From NCBI RefSeq assembly GCF_014698335.1, contig NZ_JACJSV010000013.1, positions 1-64,000 on the forward strand: a stretch of 64,000 nt of DNA. Direction: 5' to 3'. Each line of letters begins with the position of its first letter. Within the stretch, counting starts at the first letter, position 1. This document shows positions 34,613 through 43,344 of the stretch, piece by piece. Position numbers and translations under genes: made by a program. Source of the DNA: Microcystis viridis FACHB-1342. GTDB lineage: Bacteria; Cyanobacteriota; Cyanobacteriia; Cyanobacteriales; Microcystaceae. The notes beneath the pieces are model-generated. The model was not told where the DNA came from. It worked only from the letters and a program-made list of their open reading frames with translations, and did no database searches.

Positions 34613-35761
34613 ATGAAAATCGGCGTAATCAAAGAAAGTGACCAAGGCGAGGCGCGGGTGGCGCTAGTGCCGGATACCGTCGCCCGTTTAGTCAAGGCGG
34701 GATTTGAGGTAATTGTCCAAAATGGGGCGGGAATTAGTGCCAACTTTGCCGATAGTGCCTATAGTGCCGTGGGAGCCGCCCTGAGCGAAAACAGCGAATA
34801 TATCTATGAAACTGCCGATATTATTCTCAAAGTCGTCCCTCCTAGCGATAGCGAGATCGATCGCCTGAAAGGTGGCGGTATCCTCATCGGCTTTCTCGAT
34901 CCCCTGCGGCAACCCCGGCGCATTGCCAAATTAGCCGATCGCGGGATCACCGCTTTGAGCATGGAATTAATTCCCCGCAGTAGTCGCGCCCAGAGTATGG
35001 ATGCCCTCTCCTCTCAGGCTAACCTCGCCGGTTACAAAGCGGTACTCCTCGCCGCCGTTGAGCTGCCGAAAATGTTCCCGATGATGACTACCGCCGCCGG
35101 TACGATCGCCCCCGCCAAAGTGCTGGTATTGGGGGCAGGAGTTGCCGGATTGCAAGCTTGCGCTACCGCCCGCCGTTTGGGGGCAGTGGTGGAGGCTTTT
35201 GATATTCGTCCGCAAGTTAAAGAAGAAGTGCAGAGTGTCGGGGCGAAATTTATTGAAATGCCCCTAGAAGAAGATACCGTCGCCGATAACGGTTATGCCA
35301 AAGAGGTTTCTCTTAGCACACAGGAGCGCATTTGTCAAGCCCTAACGGAACCAATTAAGCGGGCTGATGTGGTGATCACCACGGCCCAAGTACCGGGGAA
35401 ACAAGCTCCGCTGCTAGTCACCAAAGAAATGATCGCCACCATGAAAGCGGGGTCGGTAATCGTTGATTTAGCGGCGGAACAGGGCGGAAATTGCGCCTAC
35501 ACCCAACCGGGACGAGAAATCATTGTTAATGGGGTAAAAATCGTCGGAGCCGTTAATCTTCCAGCTACAGTGGCCACCAATGCCAGCCAGATGTACGCCA
35601 AAAACCTGCAAATGCTGCTACAGCTTTTAGTCAGCAAAGAGGGCAGTTTAAACCTCGATTTTGCCGATGACATCATTGATAGTGCCTGTGTCACCCACGC
35701 TGGCGAAATCCGCAACCAACGCATTAAATCCGCCCTCAGTGAACAGTTATCCGCTTTTTAG
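34613..35761 (+). CDS. pntAA: NAD(P) transhydrogenase subunit alpha part 1 (PntAA)
   Basis: The 382-residue protein is the soluble NAD(H)-binding domain I: MKIGVIKESDQGEARVALVP, the QANLAGYKAVLLAA block with the RQD-type loop region, and the Rossmann motif VLGAGVAGLQACATARRLGA near 170-190. The transhydrogenase couples proton flow to hydride transfer from NADH to NADP+ and is thought to support mixotrophy and low-light growth in cyanobacteria. In cyanobacteria the alpha subunit is split, as here. A repeat block separates it from pntAB. Confidence 0.95.
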   Translation: MKIGVIKESDQGEARVALVPDTVARLVKAGFEVIVQNGAGISANFADSAYSAVGAALSENSEYIYETADIILKVVPPSDSEIDRLKGGGILIGFLDPLRQPRRIAKLADRGITALSMELIPRSSRAQSMDALSSQANLAGYKAVLLAAVELPKMFPMMTTAAGTIAPAKVLVLGAGVAGLQACATARRLGAVVEAFDIRPQVKEEVQSVGAKFIEMPLEEDTVADNGYAKEVSLSTQERICQALTEPIKRADVVITTAQVPGKQAPLLVTKEMIATMKAGSVIVDLAAEQGGNCAYTQPGREIIVNGVKIVGAVNLPATVATNASQMYAKNLQMLLQLLVSKEGSLNLDFADDIIDSACVTHAGEIRNQRIKSALSEQLSAF

Positions 35762-35777
35762 CTATCAGGATTCAGGA

Positions 35778-35886
35778 GGCAAAAGGCAAAAGGCAGAAGG
35801 CAGAAGGCAGAAGGCAGAAGGCAGCTTTATTCTCCCCACACCCCACACCCCACACCCCACACCCCACACCCCACACCCCACACCCA
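35778..35886. repeat. Two heptanucleotide tandem repeats inside the pnt operon
   Basis: First comes AAGGCAA/AAGGCAG repeated about six times (35778-35824), then CCCCACA-type heptamers about seven times (35833-35886). The second block is the complement of the GTGGGGT repeats at 29264 and 32584. They fill the 145 bp between the first two pnt genes. Confidence 0.88.
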
Positions 35887-35906
35887 ATCCCCTATTTCTT
35901 TAACCA

Positions 35907-36203
35907 ATGACTGCCCAACTTTTAACCGCTTTAGTGGTATTTGTCCTCGCTTCCTTTGTCGGTTTCGAGGTGATCAATAAAGTCCCTCCCACTCTCCATA
36001 CACCCCTGATGTCGGGAGCGAATGCAATTTCAGGTATCGCCGTTGTCGGTGCGCTCCTCATCGCCGGAGGCACGGATTGGCACGAATTAACCGTAATTTT
36101 AGGGTTAATTGCCGTTATTTTGGCGATGGTTAACGTGGTCGGTGGTTTTGTCGTTACCGATCGAATGCTGCAAATGTTCAAGAAAAAAGAGGCTAAATCA
36201 TGA
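35907..36203 (+). CDS. pntAB: NAD(P) transhydrogenase subunit alpha part 2 (PntAB)
   Basis: This 98-residue protein is the membrane part of the split alpha subunit, with three to four helices: LLTALVVFVLASFVGFEVI, then the conserved TPLMSGANAISGI loop, and two further helices. It forms half of the proton channel (domain II). Its stop overlaps the pntB start (ATGA), so the two are translated together. Length is normal for the family. Confidence 0.95.
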   Translation: MTAQLLTALVVFVLASFVGFEVINKVPPTLHTPLMSGANAISGIAVVGALLIAGGTDWHELTVILGLIAVILAMVNVVGGFVVTDRMLQMFKKKEAKS

Positions 36204-37609
36204 ATAATGCCCTGATCACAGGGATCGAGTTATCCTATCTACTCGCCGCCATTTTATTTATCATCGGTCTTAAACAATTATCTTCCCCCGCTACCGCCCG
36301 TCAAGGCAATTTTCTGGCTGCCATCGGGATGCTAATCGCCGTTATTGCCACCTTAATCAATCAAGAAATCCTCAGCTATGGTTTAATCGCCGTGGCGTTG
36401 GTGATTGGCTCGATTATCGGCCTAGTTTCGGCGCAAAAAGTCCCGATGACAGCTATGCCCCAAATGGTGGCGATTTTTAACGGTTTAGGCGGTGCTGCCA
36501 GTGCTTTAATTGCCATGGGCGAATACTGGCGTTTACTGCAAAGTGGTGAAAATATTGCCTTTGACTCGATACTGATCGCTATTTTGGGTATATTGATCGG
36601 TGGTGTCACTTTTACCGGTAGTGTCCTCGCTTTTGCCAAATTACAGGAATTAATCAGTGGCGCGCCCGTAACTTTTCCTTTCCAGCAACCCTTTAACATT
36701 CTCTTACTACTCACCTTTTTAGGGGGTAGTGTCTATCTCTTTTTTAATCCCACCTCGATCGATGTTTTCCTGACTTTGGTGGGACTTTCCCTAATTTTCG
36801 GGGCTTTATTCGTGCTTCCCATCGGCGGCGGCGATATGCCCGTGGTTATCTCCCTCTTAAACTCTTTTTCGGGACTTGCCGCCAGCGTAGTCGGTTTTAT
36901 CCTGATGAATAGTATGTTGATCATCGCCGGTGCTTTGGTGGGTGCGTCGGGGATTATCCTAACTCAGATCATGTGTAAAGCCATGAATCGATCGCTGGCT
37001 AGTGTACTATTTGGGGCATTTGGTACAGGTGCTAGTGCCGGAGGCGAAGCGAGCGCCACTTCTAGCCTCGATAAATCGGTTCATGCTATTGATTCAGAAG
37101 AAGGGGCTATGATGCTCGGTTATGCGCGTTCTGTGGTGATTGTACCAGGTTACGGCATGGCAGTGGCCCAAGCACAACACGCAGTGCGAGAATTGGCTGA
37201 ACAGTTGGAAAAAAATGGCGTTGAGGTTAAATATGCTATTCACCCCGTGGCGGGAAGAATGCCAGGACACATGAATGTACTACTGGCCGAAGCTAATGTT
37301 CCCTATCCGCAGCTCTACGATATGGATGATATTAATCCTGAGTTTGAGCGCGTCGATGTGGCGTTAATTATTGGGGCGAATGATGTGGTTAATCCCGCTG
37401 CCCGTCATGATAAAGCTAGTCCGATTTATGGAATGCCGATTCTGGACGTGGATAAGGCACAGCACACGATCGTGATTAAGCGCAGTATGCGATCGGGTTT
37501 TGCCGGGGTAGAAAACGAATTATTCTACAATCCTAAAACTTTTATGCTCTTTGGTAGCGCTCAAGATGTGGTAGCACAATTAGTATCACAAGTCAAGGAT
37601 TTGTCATAA
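36200..37609 (+). CDS. pntB: NAD(P) transhydrogenase subunit beta (PntB)
   Basis: The 469-residue protein has nine or so membrane helices (to about residue 265) followed by the soluble NADP(H)-binding domain III with VIVPGYGMAVAQAQH, AIHPVAGRMPGHMNVLLAEA and ALIIGANDVVNPAA. It completes the proton-translocating transhydrogenase with PntAA and PntAB. The start overlaps pntAB by four bases. A strong terminator follows 15 bases after the stop. Confidence 0.96.
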   Translation: MNNALITGIELSYLLAAILFIIGLKQLSSPATARQGNFLAAIGMLIAVIATLINQEILSYGLIAVALVIGSIIGLVSAQKVPMTAMPQMVAIFNGLGGAASALIAMGEYWRLLQSGENIAFDSILIAILGILIGGVTFTGSVLAFAKLQELISGAPVTFPFQQPFNILLLLTFLGGSVYLFFNPTSIDVFLTLVGLSLIFGALFVLPIGGGDMPVVISLLNSFSGLAASVVGFILMNSMLIIAGALVGASGIILTQIMCKAMNRSLASVLFGAFGTGASAGGEASATSSLDKSVHAIDSEEGAMMLGYARSVVIVPGYGMAVAQAQHAVRELAEQLEKNGVEVKYAIHPVAGRMPGHMNVLLAEANVPYPQLYDMDDINPEFERVDVALIIGANDVVNPAARHDKASPIYGMPILDVDKAQHTIVIKRSMRSGFAGVENELFYNPKTFMLFGSAQDVVAQLVSQVKDLS

Positions 37610-37623
37610 TTCTTGACAAATAG

Positions 37624-37652
37624 GACGGGGTTTTCACCCCGTCTTTTTTTTA
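37624..37652 (+). terminator. Rho-independent terminator after pntB
   Basis: GACGGGG and CCCCGTC form a 7-bp GC-rich stem around a 6-base loop, followed by eight T residues. It would also protect the converging gene at 37669. Confidence 0.9.
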
Positions 37653-37668
37653 TCGGATTTTTCAGAGT

Positions 37669-37908
37669 TTAAAGATAATCAAGAACTAATTCCCCTTTGC
37701 TCACTTTTTCGGTAATTAAAGTTCTGACTAACTCTAATTCTTCCAGGGTCACTTTACCATCAGACCTCATAGCTAGAGCAATTCTTTCCCTTTCCCCTTG
37801 AGTGATCACGCCATCAACACTAGCCTGTTCGATAATAGCGCGCAACTTTTCTAGTTCCTGTTGTTCTTCGGCGGTTAATTCTGCTTGATTAGGACGAGAT
37901 ATTTCCAT
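37669..37908 (-). CDS. Small acidic protein of unknown function
   Basis: From the ATG at 37908 the protein has 79 residues starting MEISRPNQAELTAEEQQELE. I chose this start because AAGGAG lies eight bases in front; a start at 37935 would precede that site. The protein is helical and acidic, with DGVITQGERERIALAMRSDGKVTLEEL, which looks like two EF-hand- or TerB-like helix-turn-helix halves (DGxIxxxE and DGKVTxEE). Calcium binding is possible but unproven. The gene converges with pntB. Confidence 0.65.
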   Translation of the reverse strand: MEISRPNQAELTAEEQQELEKLRAIIEQASVDGVITQGERERIALAMRSDGKVTLEELELVRTLITEKVSKGELVLDYL

Positions 37909-38279
37909 AAAAATTTCTCCTTGAGGGATCAACACAAACTTGGTAATTTTTTTCTAAGTAGTAGAAGCCATGGCAGTTATCCCCAGTCAGGATCAGGAAT
38001 TAGGGACGATGCCTAATCAGTTTACGCTTCATATTTGCTCGGAAACCCTCTCAACAAATACGTTTGTATTAAGAAACATTAATAAAGCTGAGAGCCTTGA
38101 CTATTGCCTCTGGTCTATTCCCTTGCCTCACGGTTAACTTTAATTTTGTTCGACCACTTAGAGTTAGCGAATACATTATAGCAGTTATCTTAATGGTGAG
38201 AGAAACCCTTTAGTATAACTTTGTGTCTTTGTACTTGAGAAAAAAAAGCTGTCTTGTCCGCTCCAGAAACTAGGTTAAT
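37909..38279. other. Intergenic region without recognised genes
   Basis: About 370 bp between the small acidic protein gene and mobile-element remnants. The start holds the promoter of the small gene. The rest is AT-rich; I see no hairpin-T-run, no RNA gene and no repeat shared with the rest of the window. Confidence 0.45.
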
Positions 38280-38352
38280 TTAATCTAATTCTACCTGCAA
38301 GGCTCGCAATTTCGCCTCTAGCATTTGCCCTCGTTGTTCAGCAGTTTCTGCC
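38280..38352 (-). pseudogene. C-terminal tail of a Uma2-type gene
   Basis: The minus-strand frame ETAEQRGQMLEAKLRALQVE followed by LD and TAA is typical of the charged coiled C terminus of Uma2 (DUF820) proteins (the pattern ERAE-x-LA-x-KLRALG). It has no start of its own and is joined to the TnpB fragment upstream of it, in another frame. It is what remains of a Uma2 gene hit by the element. Confidence 0.5.
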
Positions 38353-38676
38353 CGTTACGGAATGGGAATGTTTTTTAAACTTAGGGTAGCCTTTCTTTAC
38401 TTTAACTTTATTTTGGCAATTATCGTAAAACCGAGTAATTGCCCGCAAGGTTCTTTCTACAGCAGTCTGGCAAGCATGGGAGTTTAAATCATCAACAAAT
38501 TTAAACTCTTTTCTTAATGCTGTGTTGTACCGAAATAACTCTGTTTTGCCAACACCAGGATTATCCATCCAATAACGCAGGACTTTATTCCGAACAAATT
38601 GGGTTGTCCGTATTGCCTCATTAATGGCTTCTATCTGATTAGGTTTTGGCTTAACTTTGTATTTTAGTACAAACAT
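38338..38676 (-). pseudogene. tnpB: TnpB (OrfB) N-terminal fragment
   Basis: The 112-residue frame starts MFVLKYKVKPKPNQIEAINE and continues with FVRNKVLRYWMDN and the helix-turn-helix segment SHACQTAVERTLRAITRFYD, then GYPKFKK. This is the N terminus of IS200/IS605-type TnpB, which is normally about 400 residues. It stops at SVTGRNC, where foreign sequence begins, so the RuvC nuclease and zinc ribbon are gone. It is not the missing front part of the fragment at 1-318, which lies far away on the other strand. Confidence 0.85.
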
Positions 38677-39293
38677 TTTGACAATGCTTGACCGAGTATC
38701 AACATCTTAATACAAAATTCCTTAAGTTGACAATACATATTTATTTAAAGCTGCCCGACCCTACACTAAAGGAAGGGTTTGTACCCAAATGTTCGATCAA
38801 ACTAATCCTATTGAAAGATTAAAAAGGGTTTTACCATTATTCAGCAAGCCCTAATTTATACCAATTCTCCAAAGTCTGACTACAGAAGTTTAATCCCCCT
38901 AAATGCCCCTTAAAAAGGGGAACTTAAAGGGGGATTTAAATTCGATGTGTAGTTTTCATTTAGAGAAATGGTATTAGGTTATACTTCTGGATGGATGGAA
39001 ATTAATTTTGCACCACTACAAAATGTGAGACGGGGACGATCACGGAGTTACAGAACCGGTTAGGTTAAGATAAAATACCAGTGGTCGCTTTAATATCACC
39101 TAAATAGTCGGTTTTTTGTGTCTTTCCCTCGACTATCGGCTGCTACCACTGGTTTGCTGTTGTTTGTTGTTGTAATCTGAGGAAATATAGTTCTTGCGTT
39201 CCCAAGCGCCTGAACTGCATTTGTCTCTCTAGTAAAAATTGTAACAGACAATACCCATTTTGTGTAAAAAAAAGTAAACAATTTGGTAAAAAA
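38677..39293. other. Repeat-bearing intergenic region upstream of the TnpB fragment
   Basis: This 617-bp region contains a MITE at 38858-38974 and an inverted copy (38997-39019) of the GTAGTGGTGCAAAATTAATTTC end also seen at 16702. The part at 39060-39290 is AT-rich and lies downstream of the rqcH-like gene, with a minus-strand 61-codon frame I consider chance. Confidence 0.5.
38858..38974. mobile_element. MITE with ATACCAATTCTC ends
   Basis: The 117-bp stretch starts ATACCAATTCTC and ends GAGAAATGGTAT, 11 of 12 positions inverted. Inside are CCCCTTAAAAAGGGG type palindromes. It has no coding frame. Confidence 0.6.
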
Positions 39294-41024
39294 TTATTTT
39301 TTGCGGTAATCTTCAACCCTCTGAGGACAGCCCCAGATTACCGTTTCCTGTTTGTAAACCACCATACCGGGCTTGGCGCCCTTGGGTTTATAGACGTATT
39401 TGGGACGGGTATAGACGACGGGAACCTGTTCACTATGGCGAGCGCGGCTATAATAAGCGGCGTAATCGGCAGCAAATTGCAGATCGGCGGCTTCTGGAAC
39501 TGTACCGGGGTTTAAACGGAGTAAAACGTGACTACCAGGGATTTCTTGGCTATGAAACCAGATATCGTAATCGCTGGCACTACGAAAAGTTAGCCGATCA
39601 TTTTGACGGTTATTTCTGCCAATCCATAATTCGACTCCAGAGGGAGTAGTAAAGCGCATGGGTTCGGATTCTTTGTTATTCGCCCGATTACGCTGGTAAT
39701 TGCTTTCTAGATACTTCTGTTGAATTAATTCTTCTTGTATCTCGTCTAATGCCTCTAAATCTTCGCTGCTGCTATAATTTTCTAGTTGACTTAAACTCGA
39801 TCGCACCTGTTCAAGATAATTAATTTCACTGACCACTTCCTCTAATAAAGGTTCCACCGCTAACCGCGCTCTTTTTAATTTCTGATGTTGTTTATAAAAA
39901 TATTGGGCATTCTGTACGGGATTTCTTTCGGGATCAAGAGGAATAATTACAGGGTTTCCTGTCTGGAAATCTGCCAAAGTAATGCTAGTCATACCCTGCT
40001 GTATTTGCTGCAGATTGGCCATTAATAAATCCCCTTGCTCTTTATAGCGATCAGCATGAGCAGATTCTGCTAGTCTTGTTTGAAATCCTGCCGCTTTAGT
40101 TTGCAGTTTAGTCAGTAAAGAGATGACTTTTTGGCTTAATTTTTGCTGTAGTTGTCGAAAGTTTTCTTGATTAATTTGGTCGCTATAATAACGGTTTAAT
40201 AATTCTTGGACATTTTTAGCCGCTGCCAGCATCTCCCCACCGATAACTGTATAACCTTCTCTCGTCCATCCCGGTTGAAAGGTTTTATTTTCAAGGATTT
40301 TTAACCATTCTTGCCAGGCCGAAAAGAGCTTTTCCCAATCATTATTATCTAACTGATCCGTGTTTAATTTTGGGTTAATTTTGGCTTTTTGTAACAGCGA
40401 TCGAGCGATAACGGGACTAACCCCACGATAGGTACTAACTAGCTGTTTTTCGATAGTTTTAGGGATTAAACTAACTCGGGTTTGCCAACTGCTCAAGGAT
40501 TCTTCTAAACTGGGTTCTGTTGCCAATAAAACGGGGGGTAGTTGATAGGTTTGTCCCGTTTGTACGGTGCGAACACTAGACTGGGTAGCATTAACTTGAT
40601 GGGCAACGGTGACAATTTGATTGTCAGCCGCAGTTAAAATGACATTGCTATATTTGCCCATAATTTCTATATACAAATGCCACAGCGCCGGATCATCGGG
40701 ACGTTTGGCAAATTGCAGATCAATGACTCTTTCCCACGGGGCAACAAATGCTAATTTTGTCAGGGCAAAACCATTGAGTTGATGACGCAATTGATCGCTG
40801 AAAGTGAAGGTATCAGGGACTTTCGGCGGTGGATCACCAATATGCAGCCGCGCCCCTTGGGGATGCCAAGAAATAATTAACCATCCCTTGCGATCGAAGG
40901 TTCGTAAATGGAGGGCGATGGTTTGGCGATCAATTTGATACACTTGTTCTAGTCTGGCTGGCAGCCAAGGGGCGGCAATTTCGGCACAAGTGGCACTGAG
41001 GGTGGTAAAGTCTAGGGATTGCAT
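39294..41024 (-). CDS. rqcH: Ribosome quality control protein RqcH (NFACT family, Rqc2 homologue)
   Basis: The 576-residue protein has the NFACT layout: an N-terminal NFACT-N domain (SLDFTTLSATCAEIAAPWLPARLEQVYQID), a middle coiled coil (about 290-440) and the C-terminal NFACT-R domain with FTTPSGVELWIGRNNRQND, WFHSQEIPGSHVLLR and ADYAAYYSRAR. RqcH binds stalled 50S subunits and directs alanine tailing; older annotations call it fibronectin-binding protein A. The ends and length are normal. It stands alone upstream of the exporter genes. Confidence 0.92.
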   Translation of the reverse strand: MQSLDFTTLSATCAEIAAPWLPARLEQVYQIDRQTIALHLRTFDRKGWLIISWHPQGARLHIGDPPPKVPDTFTFSDQLRHQLNGFALTKLAFVAPWERVIDLQFAKRPDDPALWHLYIEIMGKYSNVILTAADNQIVTVAHQVNATQSSVRTVQTGQTYQLPPVLLATEPSLEESLSSWQTRVSLIPKTIEKQLVSTYRGVSPVIARSLLQKAKINPKLNTDQLDNNDWEKLFSAWQEWLKILENKTFQPGWTREGYTVIGGEMLAAAKNVQELLNRYYSDQINQENFRQLQQKLSQKVISLLTKLQTKAAGFQTRLAESAHADRYKEQGDLLMANLQQIQQGMTSITLADFQTGNPVIIPLDPERNPVQNAQYFYKQHQKLKRARLAVEPLLEEVVSEINYLEQVRSSLSQLENYSSSEDLEALDEIQEELIQQKYLESNYQRNRANNKESEPMRFTTPSGVELWIGRNNRQNDRLTFRSASDYDIWFHSQEIPGSHVLLRLNPGTVPEAADLQFAADYAAYYSRARHSEQVPVVYTRPKYVYKPKGAKPGMVVYKQETVIWGCPQRVEDYRKK

Positions 41025-41225
41025 TTTCAGGATTCAGGAAATCTTCTCGATGCCAAAGTTGGCACCGCCAAGCATGAAAATATAATAGCTTCCCACTAAG
41101 GCTAAGACAAAAAAGTTGTTTCCTCAATTAAAAACAGATTTGGTGTCAGAATCTATCGGTGGAGGTATCCCAGTCTTAGCCGAAAAGCTGAGGAGCGCCT
41201 TTTCTGAGTTTTCTCTGGATGGCTA

Positions 41226-41900
41226 TTAGCAACTGCACAAGCGTCCATCTTCCATGTGAACAATGCGATCAGCAATATCTAAAATCCGATTATCGTGGGT
41301 AACGAGTACAATAGTACGGCGCTGTTCTTTGGCTAAACGTTGCATCAAATTTACCACGTCTCGTCCCGTTTTACTATCGAGGGCGGCTGTTGGTTCATCG
41401 GCTAAAACTAATGGGGGATTACCGGCCAAAGCTCGTGCGATCGCTACCCTTTGCTTTTGTCCCCCGGATAAGCTATCTGGATAATAGTCGATCCGATGTC
41501 CTAAGCCGACTTTTTCTAATATCAAAGCAGCGCGTTCTTCTGTTTCCCGTCCGCCGAGATGTTCCTGAAGCTCGATCGACATTTGTACATTCTGTCTTGC
41601 GGTTAGAAAGGGTAACAAATTATGGGCTTGAAAAATATAACCAATTTGACGGCGGGTTTGGACTAATTGTTCTTCACTAGCCCCCCGTAATTCTTTTTCA
41701 AAATGCTGTAAGCTTCCTTCTTGAACAGAGCGTAGGCCACCGATTAAGGATAGTAAGGTTGTTTTTCCAGAACCAGAGGGGCCAGTTAAAATAACGATCT
41801 CTCCCGCTATGATTTTTAGGTTGATCTGAAAAAGAACTTGTTTTTTCAGCTTTCCTTGACCGAAATAGTGATTGAGGTTTTGAATATCAATAACGTCCAT
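41226..41900 (-). CDS. devA: DevA-family ABC transporter ATPase
   Basis: The 224-residue ATPase has Walker A GPSGSGKTTL (40-49), the signature LSGGQKQR near 143-150, Walker B VLADEPTAALDS and the H-loop VTHD. It belongs to the MacB/LolD-like group called DevA in cyanobacteria. It is the last of three exporter genes (devB-devC-devA) transcribed together; devC ends 48 bp in front. In heterocystous cyanobacteria DevBCA with TolC exports heterocyst glycolipids; here the neighbouring polyketide genes suggest the cargo is their product (inference). Confidence 0.9.
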   Translation of the reverse strand: MDVIDIQNLNHYFGQGKLKKQVLFQINLKIIAGEIVILTGPSGSGKTTLLSLIGGLRSVQEGSLQHFEKELRGASEEQLVQTRRQIGYIFQAHNLLPFLTARQNVQMSIELQEHLGGRETEERAALILEKVGLGHRIDYYPDSLSGGQKQRVAIARALAGNPPLVLADEPTAALDSKTGRDVVNLMQRLAKEQRRTIVLVTHDNRILDIADRIVHMEDGRLCSC

Positions 41901-41948
41901 AGACCGCTTTGTTCCTTGAGATGAGGTATAGATATTTGTTTCTTTTTT

Positions 41949-43127
41949 CTAAAAAATATCGGCTGGATCGGCATCTTGCAATTTTTTAACAGCAGTGGCT
42001 CCTGAAACGAAGGCCATGACTAAGGTTAAGATAAAGACAAAAACCGCTCGATCAAGCGACATATTGACAGGTAATAAGGTGGCATTTTTAGTAAACTCAT
42101 ATTGAATATTAGCGATCAAAAAACCTGGAATATATCCGAGAACAGCAATTAAAAAAGCCTGTTGTAAAACCATTGATAAGAGATAGCTATGACGATAGCC
42201 CATCGCTTTTAGGGTGGCGTATTCTGAAAGATGTTCCGAAACATTTGTATAGAGAATTTGATAGACAACGACAATTCCAACAATAATTCCCAGGATAACA
42301 CCTAAATTAAAAATGAAACCAATCGCCGTACTACTTTGCCAATAATTCTTCTCAAATTGAATCAACTGTTGCTTTGATAAAACTTTAATATCATTAGGTA
42401 AATATGCTTGAATATCTTCGATAAATTTATTGATATTAGTTCCTGGTTTTAGACGAATTAAGCCAATATTAATTAATCCATAAGAACGGTTGCTAAAAAT
42501 TCTTAAAAAATTCAAATGGCTCATGATTAAATTACCATCTGAACCAAAAGAAGTTCCCAGTTTAAATAAGCCAGCGACTTCTATTTTGCGGTTGTTACCC
42601 TTATTGCTAACCTCAGTAATAACCGATCCCTTTTTTTTAAAATTAGCAACAATAGGACCAAATTCAGAGCGAGAATCTTGATCAAATAAAACTTGATCGG
42701 GAAGTTTTAATAGCTCCATATTTTCTGCGAGACCGGGTAAATCAAATGCCAAATGTTTAAGATCAAATCCAATCACGAATATATTACGCCAATAATTACG
42801 AGTTTCAGGGTTTTTCCACTGAGCAAAATCTAAATAAATCGGGCTGACAAAATCTACTTCTTCAAAAGCCAAGGTTTGGAGTAATCGCCGTTGAGGAAAA
42901 CTTTCCATGCCAATCAGTGAAGTGGTACGAGGACTAATTAAAAAACAGTCCCCTTGTAGAGCTTGGTGAAGCCGAACAGCACTATCAAACAAAGCATCCC
43001 GAATCCCCAATTGCATAAAGACAATTACAACCGCAAAAATAACCCCCGATAGAGCCACCAGTAACCTGGTTTTTTGGTAGCGTAATTGCAACCAAGCTGT
43101 CGGTAACTTCCCGTGGAATATTTTCAT
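41949..43127 (-). CDS. devC: DevC-family ABC transporter permease
   Basis: The 392-residue protein has the MacB/FtsX-type layout: one N-terminal membrane helix (LVALSGVIFAVVIVFMQLGI, about 23-43), a periplasmic domain of about 220 residues, and three C-terminal helices (about 270-292, 318-340, 358-380) with the coupling segment SEYATLKAMGYRHSYL. It matches DevC permeases. It works as a dimer with DevA and, via DevB, with an outer membrane channel. It is separated from devB by 217 bp holding a perfect inverted repeat. Confidence 0.9.
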   Translation of the reverse strand: MKIFHGKLPTAWLQLRYQKTRLLVALSGVIFAVVIVFMQLGIRDALFDSAVRLHQALQGDCFLISPRTTSLIGMESFPQRRLLQTLAFEEVDFVSPIYLDFAQWKNPETRNYWRNIFVIGFDLKHLAFDLPGLAENMELLKLPDQVLFDQDSRSEFGPIVANFKKKGSVITEVSNKGNNRKIEVAGLFKLGTSFGSDGNLIMSHLNFLRIFSNRSYGLINIGLIRLKPGTNINKFIEDIQAYLPNDIKVLSKQQLIQFEKNYWQSSTAIGFIFNLGVILGIIVGIVVVYQILYTNVSEHLSEYATLKAMGYRHSYLLSMVLQQAFLIAVLGYIPGFLIANIQYEFTKNATLLPVNMSLDRAVFVFILTLVMAFVSGATAVKKLQDADPADIF

Positions 43128-43248
43128 CTTTTGCTCCTCCTAAAGATTCTAGATTGCTCGCGGCTGACTTGTTGACAAATACTACTCCTTATTTAAGACT
43201 TTGACCTAACATTATCTCAAGGCTAAAAGTCTTTCTAGATAAGAAATT

Positions 43249-43291
43249 TAACTAAATAGGTATTCATTTCATATATAGAACTATTTAGTTA
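43249..43291. promoter_or_regulatory. 11-bp perfect inverted repeat between devB and devC
   Basis: TAACTAAATAG at 43249-43259 is the complement of CTATTTAGTTA at 43281-43291, with 21 bases between. It could be an operator, a promoter-region dyad for devC or an AT-rich hairpin in the mRNA. The surroundings are AT-rich. Only the symmetry is observed. Confidence 0.4.
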
Positions 43292-43344
43292 GCGCACAAC
43301 CTAAAAGCAGGCTGTGATTGGGTTATAATTTTTCGATAGCTCTT

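Noticed and set aside
39096-39281. Minus-strand 61-codon frame next to the rqcH-like gene
   Set aside because: No family features, AT-rich noncoding composition, and no start signals.
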